Positions 1-6,033 of a DNA stretch of 46,956 nt are shown in pieces. The position numbers were made by a program, and so were the translations under genes. How positions within the stretch are numbered: position 1 is the stretch's first letter; each line of letters begins with the position of its first letter. Source of the stretch: a virus; the IMG/VR virus record IMGVR_UViG_3300021139_002107, positions 1 through 46,956 of that record; one strand, given 5' to 3'. The notes under the pieces are model-generated. The model searched no databases. It worked only from the letters and a program-made list of their open reading frames with translations, and was not told the origin of the DNA.

Positions 1-6
1 GTGTCA

Positions 7-297
7 TTATGCAAACTCCTTGTCTTCAACTTTGTTCAACATGTTAGCAGGCACTTTCCACAGACCGTTGATTGTTTTAACGGTTACGTATTTGATAGCG
101 ATCTTAAACACAACACCAGTGACATTCCTGCCTGTCTTTGAGCTGGTAAAGTTAACGTTATCACCAATGCTCAAGTTGCGTTTGTTCTGCTTGCCCAATA
201 GTGTTCGGGCGAACTTGACAGCATCGATAATGGTGTTCAGTTCATCATTGGAGAATGTTCCCGAAACAATTGCACGATTAAGTTCTTGAATGTTCAT
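7..297 (-). CDS. Small phage protein of unknown function (96 aa)
   Basis: I do not recognise this protein. It is hydrophilic with no membrane segment. The C-terminal half (SIGDNVNFTSSKTGRNVTGV, then a KYVTVKT strand) looks like a small SH3/KOW-type beta barrel, which would fit nucleic-acid binding, but this is only a fold guess. The ATG at 297 is preferred over an in-frame ATG at 324 because AAGGAG lies five bases upstream of it, and the 324 start would sit inside the -10 box of the promoter at 324-352. Its TAA is followed on the same strand by an overlapping ATG (bases 7-5) with its own AAGGAG, so another minus-strand gene begins at the window edge with only two codons visible. Confidence 0.75.
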   Translation of the reverse strand: MNIQELNRAIVSGTFSNDELNTIIDAVKFARTLLGKQNKRNLSIGDNVNFTSSKTGRNVTGVVFKIAIKYVTVKTINGLWKVPANMLNKVEDKEFA

Positions 298-323
298 ATC
301 AGCTCCTTTGTTAGTGTAGAACA

Positions 324-352
324 ATTATAACACGGTTTTACCAAAAGGTCAA
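324..352 (-). promoter_or_regulatory. sigma70-like promoter with GGTAAAA spacer motif
   Basis: On the minus strand TTGACC (352-347) and TATAAT (329-324) are separated by exactly 17 bases, and the spacer holds GGTAAAACCG. It drives the gene starting at 297. The TGA inside the -35 box is the stop codon of the upstream gene (349-585). Confidence 0.85.
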
Positions 353-585
353 CTGATCGTTGCAATAACCCTATCAGCCGCAGGGTTATATTTGAAGAAC
401 ATCTTTTCGCTGTCAGTGCCGCCTAATACCCAGTGAGTGATCCTGTAGCAGAACTCGCCACCGTTGGTCAAGCCCAGGAACTCTGCGCCCCTAATGTCCA
501 TATCAATCCTGCTGGCCTTAGCGATGGACTTGATATCCTCAAGAGGGAGGTCAATCATTCGACGGATGTTTTTTGCTGTGATCAT
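349..585 (-). CDS. Small phage protein of unknown function (78 aa)
   Basis: Unknown function. The N-terminal half is probably helical (NIRRMIDLPLEDIKSIAKAS) and the C-terminal half is probably strands with one cysteine (GGEFCYRITHW). The start at 585 is chosen because AAAGGAG lies five bases upstream; a longer reading from 651 would start inside the promoter and give an implausible YTYTYT repeat. The gene is transcribed from the promoter at 623-651, and its TGA falls inside the -35 box of the next promoter. Likely a small early, host-takeover type gene by position; that is inference. Confidence 0.72.
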   Translation of the reverse strand: MITAKNIRRMIDLPLEDIKSIAKASRIDMDIRGAEFLGLTNGGEFCYRITHWVLGGTDSEKMFFKYNPAADRVIATIS

Positions 586-622
586 TCCTGCTCCTTTGTG
601 TTTAGTGTAAGTGTAAGTGTAT

Positions 623-651
623 ATTATAGCACCGGTTTTACCGTTTGTCAA
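623..651 (-). promoter_or_regulatory. sigma70-like promoter with GGTAAAA spacer motif
   Basis: Minus strand: TTGACA (651-646), 17-base spacer, TATAAT (628-623). The spacer holds CGGTAAAACCG, a perfect inverted repeat of CGGT around AAA. The TAA of GGTAAAA is the stop codon of the upstream gene (638-1345), so the last codons of that gene double as promoter sequence. Confidence 0.87.
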
Positions 652-1345
652 CCACTGAATGAATACGGATTACGAATCCAGTTGTATCCTTCTTAGCACG
701 ACCCTTAGCCTTAAGACCCAGCATAATGCCTTTAGGATCCAAAAAGCGCAGGTCTGTTTCGTCTGCACTAGGAACGCCTGCTGGAATCTCATCGTAGACA
801 GCAACCACGCTCATGCCTTGCAAGAGTGCTTCTGCTACATCTGCGTCATTGCCGTCTGCTTTGGAGAACGTCAAGTGGTAGTTGGGGAACTTAGACACTT
901 TGCGACCCAGGACCTTAGTGTAGTCATAGAACTGAACATTAGGAAACAATTCAAAGATAGTCTTGTCATGTATAGTGTACTTCTCCCAGCTCAAGTCACT
1001 TGTGCCATTGAGGCGGAACACGGGAATTAATCCACGCTTCTCAGCGAACTTGATAGCCTTAGTGATGTCTTCGTAGAGGTCCTGCATGAAGTAGTCACGG
1101 GCTTCAAAAAAGTACTTGGTCTTGCGAATACGTGCCTTTTGGATTGTATTGGTCGTCTCGCCTTTGCGGAACATGCCGCCACGACCGGCAGTATTAAGGC
1201 AAGCGGCTGTACAACCTGCGGTGCGCTTGGGGCAAGTCTCTTTGCCGCTAAGTGTAGCAGGCGCAAGATGCAGGATGAAGCTGAGGTAGCCCAACTTGGT
1301 ACCCTTTTGGATCTTAGGGTTTGCTGTAGATAGCAGTTTAAACAT
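638..1345 (-). CDS. Conserved phage protein with cysteine cluster (DUF7227-like)
   Basis: This 235-residue protein resembles a widespread phage family of unknown function (DUF7227-like, from memory, not searched). Its hallmark is near residues 20-60: LGYLSFILHLAP followed by CPKRTAGCTAACLNTAGRGG, a C-x6-C-x3-C cluster that could bind metal or an Fe-S cluster. The spacing is not the CxxxCxxC of radical SAM enzymes. The rest is mixed alpha/beta with FRLNGTSDLSWE near the middle. Two adjacent ATGs exist; the second (1345) keeps the five-base spacing to AAGGAG seen in neighbouring genes. It is transcribed from the promoter at 1371-1399 and overlaps the next promoter at its 3' end. Confidence 0.85.
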   Translation of the reverse strand: MFKLLSTANPKIQKGTKLGYLSFILHLAPATLSGKETCPKRTAGCTAACLNTAGRGGMFRKGETTNTIQKARIRKTKYFFEARDYFMQDLYEDITKAIKFAEKRGLIPVFRLNGTSDLSWEKYTIHDKTIFELFPNVQFYDYTKVLGRKVSKFPNYHLTFSKADGNDADVAEALLQGMSVVAVYDEIPAGVPSADETDLRFLDPKGIMLGLKAKGRAKKDTTGFVIRIHSVVDKR

Positions 1346-1370
1346 CATCGCTCCTTGTTAGTGTAAGTGT

Positions 1371-1399
1371 ATTATAACGCCGTTTTACCACTATGTCAA
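1371..1399 (-). promoter_or_regulatory. sigma70-like promoter with GGTAAAA spacer motif
   Basis: Minus strand: TTGACA (1399-1394), 17-base spacer, TATAAT (1376-1371), with GGTAAAACGG in the spacer four bases after the -35 box. It drives the gene starting at 1345. A strong hairpin (1403-1427) lies directly upstream of the -35 box. Confidence 0.88.
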
Positions 1400-1402
1400 C
1401 TA

Positions 1403-1427
1403 ATACCCGTTCAATCTCCACGGGTAT
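1403..1427 (-). other. Hairpin at the 3' end of the GIY-YIG-like gene
   Basis: ATACCCGT (1403-1410) and ACGGGTAT (1420-1427) form an 8-bp perfect stem with a 9-base loop holding the TGA stop of the upstream gene. No T-run follows, so it is not a standard intrinsic terminator; it may protect the mRNA 3' end. It sits just upstream of the -35 box at 1394-1399, an arrangement like the promoter early stem-loops known from T4-related phages. Confidence 0.6.
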
Positions 1428-1749
1428 CAGTATTCAATGCAGGCTTAACCATTCTACGGATCTCAACTTCACGACGATGTGCTTCTGCTTTGCCGCGTAT
1501 GACTTCATGCACATAGACAGCAATCTCGCTCTTGTCGTTGAGCTTACGCAGTTCAGCGCATAAGAGCCAGTTCTTGTCCTCAGTCTTAGCACGATAAAAG
1601 TGTTTAGCGGCACGAGCCAAAACACTCTTGTTCACCGTGCTCTCAGTCTTTGCAGTGACACCTATATAGTTCTTGCCGTTGACGACAAGCTCGTATATGA
1701 TGTGATTGCGATCTGAGCGCTTTTTACGAGTTGCAGTTTCTTTGTTCAT
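1411..1749 (-). CDS. GIY-YIG-like small nuclease or DNA-binding protein
   Basis: The 112-residue protein starts with a basic stretch (TRKKRSDRN) followed by IIYELVVNGKNYIGVT, which resembles the two strands of a GIY-YIG nuclease with relaxed motif residues. An ARAAKHFYRA helix with arginine and a later EAHRREVEIRRMV helix with glutamates match the usual order of GIY-YIG catalytic positions. The degenerate GIY strand makes activity uncertain. The ATG lies only six bases after the -10 box of its promoter, so the transcript should be leaderless; no Shine-Dalgarno is present. A longer reading from 1908 would cross the promoter and is rejected. Confidence 0.68.
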   Translation of the reverse strand: MNKETATRKKRSDRNHIIYELVVNGKNYIGVTAKTESTVNKSVLARAAKHFYRAKTEDKNWLLCAELRKLNDKSEIAVYVHEVIRGKAEAHRREVEIRRMVKPALNTDTRGD

Positions 1750-1755
1750 GTGTGT

Positions 1756-1784
1756 ATTATAGCAAGTTTTTACCACATTGTCAA
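1756..1784 (-). promoter_or_regulatory. sigma70-like promoter giving a leaderless mRNA
   Basis: Minus strand: TTGACA (1784-1779), 17-base spacer with GGTAAAA, TATAAT (1761-1756). Only ACACAC separates the -10 box from the ATG at 1749, which places the expected transcription start at or next to the A of the start codon. Confidence 0.85.
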
Positions 1785-1865
1785 CAATACCCGACCATTC
1801 TATCTGTGTATAAAAAGCCACACTTGACGGCACTCCAAAACGAGCATATAATACAAGTACAAAAA

Positions 1866-1890
1866 GCAAAAGGACCCGAAAGTCCTTTGC
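1866..1890 (-). terminator. Intrinsic terminator, minus strand
   Basis: On the minus strand GCAAAGGAC pairs with GTCCTTTTGC around a TTTCGG loop (one bulged A) and is followed by TTTTT. It would end transcription from the tRNA region before the promoter at 1756-1784. The GGAC-TTTCGG-GTCC core is nearly the same as that of the terminator at 41349-41376. Confidence 0.8.
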
Positions 1891-2112
1891 CAGTACTATA
1901 GTATGCAAGTCACATCTATAGTCCCGATCAGCATGTTCCTGCTCAAAGAGCGAGCCTTAACCAGTTAGAGAAGCGGTCGCTGATTCGTATAGTATACGCA
2001 GAGTCTAAGACTTTCCTGCTCAATTAGCTTCTTCTGAGCTCCCAGACTCTAACCTCCTGCTCATTTGTGCTAACATATATCACCTATACTACGGTTTAAA
2101 ACTTATATAGTA
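1891..2112 (-). other. Noncoding stretch between tRNA and terminator, possibly structured RNA
   Basis: No credible gene is seen on either strand. Read on the minus strand, it lies between a tRNA and an intrinsic terminator and so is probably transcribed. It holds three copies of TGAGCAGGA (complement of 1937-1945, 2014-2022 and 2055-2063) and a 7-bp stem AGAGTCT/AGACTCT (2000-2006 with 2044-2050). I tried to fold the parts as tRNAs and could not. It may be phage small RNA or remains of tRNA genes. Confidence 0.4.
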
Positions 2113-2190
2113 TGGTGCGATCTCTGTGAGTCGAACACAGCACCAATGGATTATGAGTCCACTGCTCTAACCAACATGAGCTAAGATCGC
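2113..2190 (-). tRNA. tRNA-Met (anticodon CAT)
   Basis: A full cloverleaf can be drawn by hand: 7-bp acceptor GCGATCT/AGATCGC, D-stem GCTC/GAGC with GGTTA in the loop, anticodon stem GTGGA/TCCAT (one G-T pair) with loop CTCATAA, T-stem CTGTG/CACAG with loop TTCGACT, discriminator A and an encoded CCA. Anticodon CAT means elongator Met, or Ile2 if the C is converted to lysidine. The first acceptor pair is G-C and the three G-C pairs of initiator tRNA are absent, so it is not an initiator. It is the only tRNA I can find in the window. Confidence 0.93.
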
Positions 2191-2239
2191 ACTATACTAT
2201 ATACATAGATCACACTATATACATCGTATACGAGTACTT

Positions 2240-2268
2240 ATTATACACTATATACAACCTTTGAGCAA
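2240..2268 (-). promoter_or_regulatory. Candidate promoter for tRNA-Met
   Basis: Minus strand: TTGCTC (2268-2263), 17-base spacer, TATAAT (2245-2240), about 50 bases before the tRNA 5' end. The -35 box is weak and the spacer has GGTTGTA rather than GGTAAAA. The surrounding DNA is full of TATA-like words, which lowers confidence. Confidence 0.5.
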
Positions 2269-2480
2269 TGTGAGCTACCGTGGAGTGTGGTTAAAAAGCC
2301 ATGAAAAACGGTGAAATATTGACCATAAATTGGCTCAAAATGCCACAGAATGGCTCCAGAATTCGCAGGTTTCGGGGTAAAAATGAGACCAATTTGGCGG
2401 GAAATCCTAGGGCTACCGTAGAATCATTCTGGCTATCATGGAGAGGTTAAAGTCAAATGGTTCCCACCGTTCTCCCACCG

Positions 2481-2522
2481 TTTCTTCATTCTTTCCCACC
2501 GTTTCTTCATTCTTTCCCACCG
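2481..2522 (+). repeat. 21-bp tandem repeat, two perfect copies
   Basis: Two identical 21-base units (2481-2501 and 2502-2522) begin TTTCTTCATTCT and end TTCCCACCG. Two further partial CCCACCGT copies lie just upstream (2463-2480). One strand is pyrimidine-rich. Confidence 0.9.
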
Positions 2523-2537
2523 TAGCCGCGCTCTCTA

Positions 2538-2551
2538 TACAGCGGGGTATT
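2538..2551 (+). repeat. TACAGCGGGGTATT element, copy 1
   Basis: First of three perfect 14-base copies; TATATA begins three bases after it (2555-2560). The element occupies the place of a promoter spacer and -35 region. Confidence 0.85.
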
Positions 2552-2589
2552 ACCTATATACAGAGTCTTACCTTATAGCCAGTTGGGCC

Positions 2590-2603
2590 TACAGCGGGGT
2601 ATT
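2590..2603 (+). repeat. TACAGCGGGGTATT element, copy 2
   Basis: Second perfect copy, 52 bases after the first; TATAGT begins four bases after it (2608-2613). Confidence 0.85.
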
Positions 2604-2661
2604 TGTGTATAGTGTATATAGTGCTTTGCTGGGTCGCTGTTGTAGAAACTCTCAATTCAGC

Positions 2662-2675
2662 TACAGCGGGGTATT
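2662..2675 (+). repeat. TACAGCGGGGTATT element, copy 3
   Basis: Third perfect copy, 72 bases after the second; TATACT begins three bases after it (2679-2684), and the lipoprotein gene starts at 2700. This copy is the best candidate for the control element of that gene. Confidence 0.85.
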
Positions 2676-2699
2676 CACTATACTATAAGTAATGCATAT

Positions 2700-3074
2700 A
2701 TGTATAAAACACTACTCAGCGTTGTTCTTGCTTTGTCTATTACTGCTTGTGCTACTAATAATAATGTCACTGACGTCACACATGATCCCTATACTGCTGC
2801 TCTTGCTGACATTACCACTACAGAGATTGGACTACATCATGGACTACGTGAAGTTAATCCCTTGGGAGTATCGGGTTCTTTGGTCTTTAAAGGTCTATAC
2901 TTATTTGAGATTAGACCCGGATTGAGTAGTGACAAGTTGGCTCAAAGTGATCGTCTTGCCAGCAGTATTTGGTATGGTGCCGCAGTAAACAATCTGGTTA
3001 CCGTTTGGTTTCCCGTTACTGGATTGGGCTTATTCGTGGGCGGTTTGGTTGGATACACCATATACCAGCATTGA
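2700..3074 (+). CDS. Small lipoprotein with C-terminal membrane segment
   Basis: This 124-residue protein has an N-terminal hydrophobic stretch ending in the lipobox-like ITAC (Cys17), predicting a lipid-anchored protein in the cell envelope. A second hydrophobic segment lies at about residues 98-121 (VTVWFPVTGLGLFVGGLVGY). Between them DITTTEIGLHHGLREVNPLG resembles the core of DUF5658-type membrane proteins, an unsearched impression. Phage lipoproteins often act in superinfection exclusion or lysis (spanins); it lacks the proline-rich body of an Rz1 spanin. It is the only plus-strand gene in the first 6 kb and is preceded by the third TACAGCGGGGTATT element and a TATACT box. Confidence 0.75.
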   Translation: MYKTLLSVVLALSITACATNNNVTDVTHDPYTAALADITTTEIGLHHGLREVNPLGVSGSLVFKGLYLFEIRPGLSSDKLAQSDRLASSIWYGAAVNNLVTVWFPVTGLGLFVGGLVGYTIYQH

Positions 3075-3162
3075 GTTTGTGTATATAATATAGTTTGTGT
3101 ACTATATAAGATCTAGTCGCTCTTTGGGTAGCTTATGGCAGTTTCTTATATATGTGTATATT

Positions 3163-3258
3163 TTATCTGGGCAGTATGCGATCAAGATCCCAGAAGTTTA
3201 CTTGATCAAGTTGTAGATCGTAGTCTGTGCCGTTTGATTTGCCTGTTTGATCACTCAT
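3163..3258 (-). CDS. Possible 31-residue microprotein
   Basis: A short acidic frame, MSDQTGKSNGTDYDLQLDQV and so on to ILPR, ends in TAA at 3163. It lies 14 bases after the 72-residue gene on the same strand and is preceded by GATAAATA (3281-3274), a T4-like late-promoter word. There is no clear ribosome binding site and it is short, so it may be chance. The region around it (3075-3272) otherwise holds only AT-rich DNA. Confidence 0.35.
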   Translation of the reverse strand: MSDQTGKSNGTDYDLQLDQVNFWDLDRILPR

Positions 3259-3272
3259 ATATACATGTAAAA

Positions 3273-3491
3273 TTATTTATCGAGGTCTTTTAGGGCCCGA
3301 ATCACACGGTTAAAGTAGACCTCGTTCTTGTTGTCCTGTAGCATACACTGAGCCAGTATGGCTCGCAGTAGCCCTATTTCATATAGCTTCCCTAGGTTTG
3401 GATCTTGGCCATCGTGGGGATTTATCTCGCTGACCCTAAGGCCTATGCGATCGGCTAGTATCTGCGTCATAGTGACATTGGCGTTAGTCAT
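3273..3491 (-). CDS. Small phage protein of unknown function (72 aa)
   Basis: Unknown function, probably helical. Its ATG overlaps the TGA of the methyltransferase gene (ATGA), so it is very likely translated by coupling in the same operon. A second in-frame Met at residue 8 is possible. The motif FNRVIRALKDLDK at the end looks like an amphipathic helix. Confidence 0.65.
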   Translation of the reverse strand: MTNANVTMTQILADRIGLRVSEINPHDGQDPNLGKLYEIGLLRAILAQCMLQDNKNEVYFNRVIRALKDLDK

Positions 3492-4255
3492 GTGATACCG
3501 GAGTTGAATTGGCTGTTGTACATGGTCTGGCTCTGATTGTGGCTGAGATGACTACCCGAGTAGTAGACCGTAAGTCCGTCTTTGGGTAGGATCACTTCTT
3601 TTAGACCTAAAGCGTCAGCGAAGGGCTTGAGTTCTTTGTAGATCTTACGCTGATATTGTCTATTTTTACAGCAGATCATGCTGTATTGTCCATAAATTAA
3701 CGGAGTCAATAGGCCCTGCTCTTGCGCCTTAAACCAGGAGTTCATTTTGGCAAAATGCATGGGTGTAACGTCGTCTAAAATCACTAGGGTTTGATCATGG
3801 CTCATGTCCAAACAACGTTCCAAGGTGCGCCAGCAGACTATATGACTTTCACCTTCGCTGTCAATGCGTATAAGATCAAACTTGCCGGGGTGTTGCCAAG
3901 TTTCTCCGGCCCCTTCTTCTACAAAAATTGAAATATCTCGACCCAGTACCTTACGGCTCATGTTGGTAATATAGTTAGAAAGTCCTTGTGCTGTTTTGGG
4001 CAACTGATTGGGTTGGTTCTGTCGATGTAACCAAAAGGTGTCCACGGCCCATATTTCAGGAGATCTAGCTCCAGCCGCCGCTTGGGCCAGAACACACCAT
4101 CCTCCTAGAAAAGGTCCTAGTTCTAGAATACGATCTGGTTTGAGCTGTTCGATTACCCAACAGCTGAGTAGGGCATCTATATCGGGAATCATGGCCTGAC
4201 ATTGTTTTTTCACGGAAAGCCAATGGGCTGCTTGGGGATAATTGAAATTTAACAT
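3488..4255 (-). CDS. Class I SAM-dependent methyltransferase
   Basis: This 255-residue protein shows a Rossmann-type methyltransferase core: motif I ILELGPFLGG at about residues 43-52, an acidic end of strand 2 (IWAVDTF), and a strand-4 motif FDLIRIDSEGE followed by LVILDD. This arrangement resembles the Methyltransf_24 group often found with glycan genes. The acceptor is unknown. It follows a GT9-like glycosyltransferase by 17 bases, so a methylated sugar or glycan is a reasonable guess. AAATAAATA lies just before the ATG and could be a late-promoter word. Confidence 0.82.
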   Translation of the reverse strand: MLNFNYPQAAHWLSVKKQCQAMIPDIDALLSCWVIEQLKPDRILELGPFLGGWCVLAQAAAGARSPEIWAVDTFWLHRQNQPNQLPKTAQGLSNYITNMSRKVLGRDISIFVEEGAGETWQHPGKFDLIRIDSEGESHIVCWRTLERCLDMSHDQTLVILDDVTPMHFAKMNSWFKAQEQGLLTPLIYGQYSMICCKNRQYQRKIYKELKPFADALGLKEVILPKDGLTVYYSGSHLSHNQSQTMYNSQFNSGIT

Positions 4256-4272
4256 ATAGCCTGCTATTTATT

Positions 4273-4989
4273 TTATAGCCAAGTCCAGGGCAAGTTCATT
4301 ACGGGTGTTAGGCCAATGTGGCTTCTTTGTATAAAATAGTGATCCGAGCCCAGGCCCAGCTGATCAGTTAGGTTGGCCATGCAGGAGTCTACCATGATAA
4401 TGCTTTGTGCGCCATCGATGATGGATATCCAATTAAAGATGCTGGGTGTTAGGCCTTCGCGGATGTATATGGTATCCCAGTTCTCGGGTATGATGCCGGG
4501 GTCAAATTGGGCTACGTGGTCACTGCCCTCAAGATGCACTATGGCATAATCCGGGTTCTTGACCAGTTGATCGTAGAGCCTTTGTTCAGCTTCATGATCA
4601 CGGGTTATGCACTGACTCAGCTTCCATTTGTCCAAAAAGGGTACACCCGCCTTGATGTATTTGTACTGATCAAAGCTGGTGTACTGAAAGTATTTTTCCT
4701 CGTGAAAGGGCTGGCCCGTTAGAGCTTGATACAGGGGCAGTATCTCATCACAACGGAAGTTCTTTAGACGCTCAAAGGGAACGTCATAGAAGTAACAGCC
4801 CGGGGGATCGTATTGTAAGGGTATCCATTTGACCCAGGGTACGTGATGCTCTACATTAGGTATAAAACTATCAAGTATGGGCCATAGGATCTCCCAGCCC
4901 TGATCATAGTAATGACGTGCTATGGGTAGGGCTATGACTATGTCACCTAGACCCCTTGATTGTATTATGCCCAGACGCTTTTTACTCAT
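4273..4989 (-). CDS. GT9-like (heptosyltransferase-type) glycosyltransferase
   Basis: The 238-residue protein begins MSKKRLGIIQSRGLGDIVIA, the glycine-rich N-terminal motif of the GT-B, family 9 enzymes (ADP-heptose:LPS heptosyltransferases). The C-terminal part has the second Rossmann-like half with MVDSCMANLTDQLG, at the place where GT9 enzymes bind the nucleotide sugar. It is shorter than bacterial heptosyltransferases (about 320-350), so the linker is reduced. Its ATG overlaps the stop of the 52-residue upstream gene. Donor and acceptor are unknown; transfer of heptose or a similar sugar is inference. Confidence 0.75.
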   Translation of the reverse strand: MSKKRLGIIQSRGLGDIVIALPIARHYYDQGWEILWPILDSFIPNVEHHVPWVKWIPLQYDPPGCYFYDVPFERLKNFRCDEILPLYQALTGQPFHEEKYFQYTSFDQYKYIKAGVPFLDKWKLSQCITRDHEAEQRLYDQLVKNPDYAIVHLEGSDHVAQFDPGIIPENWDTIYIREGLTPSIFNWISIIDGAQSIIMVDSCMANLTDQLGLGSDHYFIQRSHIGLTPVMNLPWTWL

Positions 4990-5144
4990 AGCTGACGTAG
5001 CTCTCGATAGTAGATGATGTTTTGGGCACCATATTGGGCCGCGGCCAACTGCTGTACAGCATAGGCGTTCTCGGCTGCGATTTGGACTGCTGTGGTGTTA
5101 CTGCGATCTCCACCCAGGGCAACTCGTACTTCAAATAGATACAT
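4986..5144 (-). CDS. Small phage protein of unknown function (52 aa)
   Basis: A short alanine-rich protein, MYLFEVRVALGGDRSNTTAV, with a helical middle. The start at 5144 has GGAG seven bases upstream; a longer start at 5174 would lie in the promoter. It is the first gene after the promoter at 5174-5202 and its stop overlaps the next ATG, so it heads the glycosyltransferase-methyltransferase operon. Confidence 0.68.
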   Translation of the reverse strand: MYLFEVRVALGGDRSNTTAVQIAAENAYAVQQLAAAQYGAQNIIYYRELRQL

Positions 5145-5173
5145 AGGATATCTCCAGTCGTTTATATAGCACA

Positions 5174-5202
5174 ATTATACAGGATTTTTACCAGGCTGTC
5201 AA
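5174..5202 (-). promoter_or_regulatory. sigma70-like promoter with GGTAAAA spacer motif
   Basis: Minus strand: TTGACA (5202-5197), 17-base spacer, TATAAT (5179-5174), with GGTAAAA four bases after the -35 box. The -35 box starts on the base right after the TGA of the upstream gene. It should drive the operon running from 5144 to about 3163. Confidence 0.87.
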
Positions 5203-5967
5203 TCAGATGTAACGTATGTTACTCATACGGGGGAACCAGCACTCATTGCGCTCAATGGGCAAGTCTTCTCGGGCTTCACAGATAACGTCCTCTACACCCA
5301 GACCCACAGCCAGGGCAAAGCATTGACTTTGGTTGCCTATGAAGGTCTCGGCGCCTGCAATCACAGAGGCCAGCTCCAACATAGTTTGGGTAGGGTGGTA
5401 GGGTATGTCCCAGCCCACTTGTTGTTTAAATGCCACGTATTCATCTGGGAGGCCCACAAACACAGCATCGGGCTCTACGTTGGATCGTACGTCTGCCCAA
5501 GCAGGGCCCGGGGTTGGGGGTATCCATCTTTGGGTACGATTGATAACAACAGGCTTGCCGGGTATGGGTGTAGGGTTGGGCACGGTCAGCCAAGGGGTTG
5601 AATTTACCACGCCTGCTTGATCGGCCGTTAGTCCAAACACACTGGAGTAGATGTCTATATAGTTTGTAGGGTGACCCACGAATAGGGGGCGAAAGCGATC
5701 TAGGTTATGGGTAATCTCAGTTTGTGGACCCATAACGTCAAATTGGGTAATGTAGTCCTGGGCTAGCATGAAGTCTCGCATGTATTCAAAGTCACCCTGG
5801 GTCATGCGCCCTTGATGAAAGGGTGTGGGTAGGGCTCCATAGTAGTGCTGTCCAATCCAATCCATTTGGTTAAGATGTAGGTAAAACTCCCCGCCACCTA
5901 GATGTTTGACTATGGGTAGGCTGTAGATAAGGTCGCCTAGAGCACCTGAATGTTTGAATCGTTTCAT
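5203..5967 (-). CDS. GT9-like glycosyltransferase
   Basis: This 254-residue protein begins MKRFKHSGALGDLIYSLPIV, again the GT9-type N-terminal motif, and ends with a second half containing TFIGNQSQCFALAVGLG, matching the donor-binding region of heptosyltransferase-like enzymes. The middle has VVINRTQRWIPP at the start of the second Rossmann half. It is distantly related to the gene at 4273-4989, suggesting an old duplication. The ATG at 5967 is six bases after a TATAAT box with no ribosome binding site, so the mRNA should be leaderless. Its substrate is unknown. Confidence 0.75.
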   Translation of the reverse strand: MKRFKHSGALGDLIYSLPIVKHLGGGEFYLHLNQMDWIGQHYYGALPTPFHQGRMTQGDFEYMRDFMLAQDYITQFDVMGPQTEITHNLDRFRPLFVGHPTNYIDIYSSVFGLTADQAGVVNSTPWLTVPNPTPIPGKPVVINRTQRWIPPTPGPAWADVRSNVEPDAVFVGLPDEYVAFKQQVGWDIPYHPTQTMLELASVIAGAETFIGNQSQCFALAVGLGVEDVICEAREDLPIERNECWFPRMSNIRYI

Positions 5968-5973
5968 TGTGTA

Positions 5974-6002
5974 ATTATATACTCAGTTAAAGTTATTTAC
6001 AA
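5974..6002 (-). promoter_or_regulatory. Promoter giving a leaderless mRNA
   Basis: Minus strand: TTGTAA (6002-5997), 17-base spacer, TATAAT (5979-5974), then TACACA and the ATG at 5967. The six-base gap between -10 box and ATG is the same as at the promoter 1756-1784. There is no GGTAAAA in this spacer. Confidence 0.65.
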
Positions 6003-6033
6003 TCGCAGCCAAAGCCTAGAAAAATTACTAACA

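Larger units (their letters stand above)
2269..2699. other. Repeat-rich noncoding region, possible regulatory region or origin
   Basis: No convincing gene is present. The DNA contains repeated [CT]ACCGT words (near 2275, 2413, 2463, 2474, 2494 and 2515), a 21-bp tandem repeat, three TACAGCGGGGTATT copies next to TATA boxes, and many CTATACTATA-like words. This density of iteron-like repeats is unlike the rest of the window. A replication origin or a control region are both possible; nothing here proves either. Confidence 0.5.

Noticed and set aside
1411-1908. A longer GIY-YIG-like protein starting at 1908
   Set aside because: It would cross the -35 and -10 boxes and part of the terminator; the promoter at 1756-1784 fits a start at 1749.
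1921-1990. A tRNA-like stretch on the minus strand with a GGTTA-type loop
   Set aside because: I tried acceptor, anticodon and T-stems in several registers and none paired properly.
2481-2522. A CRISPR array
   Set aside because: The repeats are directly adjacent with no spacers and only two full copies.
2692-2925. An overlapping 77-residue frame rich in Leu
   Set aside because: It overlaps the lipoprotein gene in another frame and has no ribosome binding site; a shadow of the real gene.
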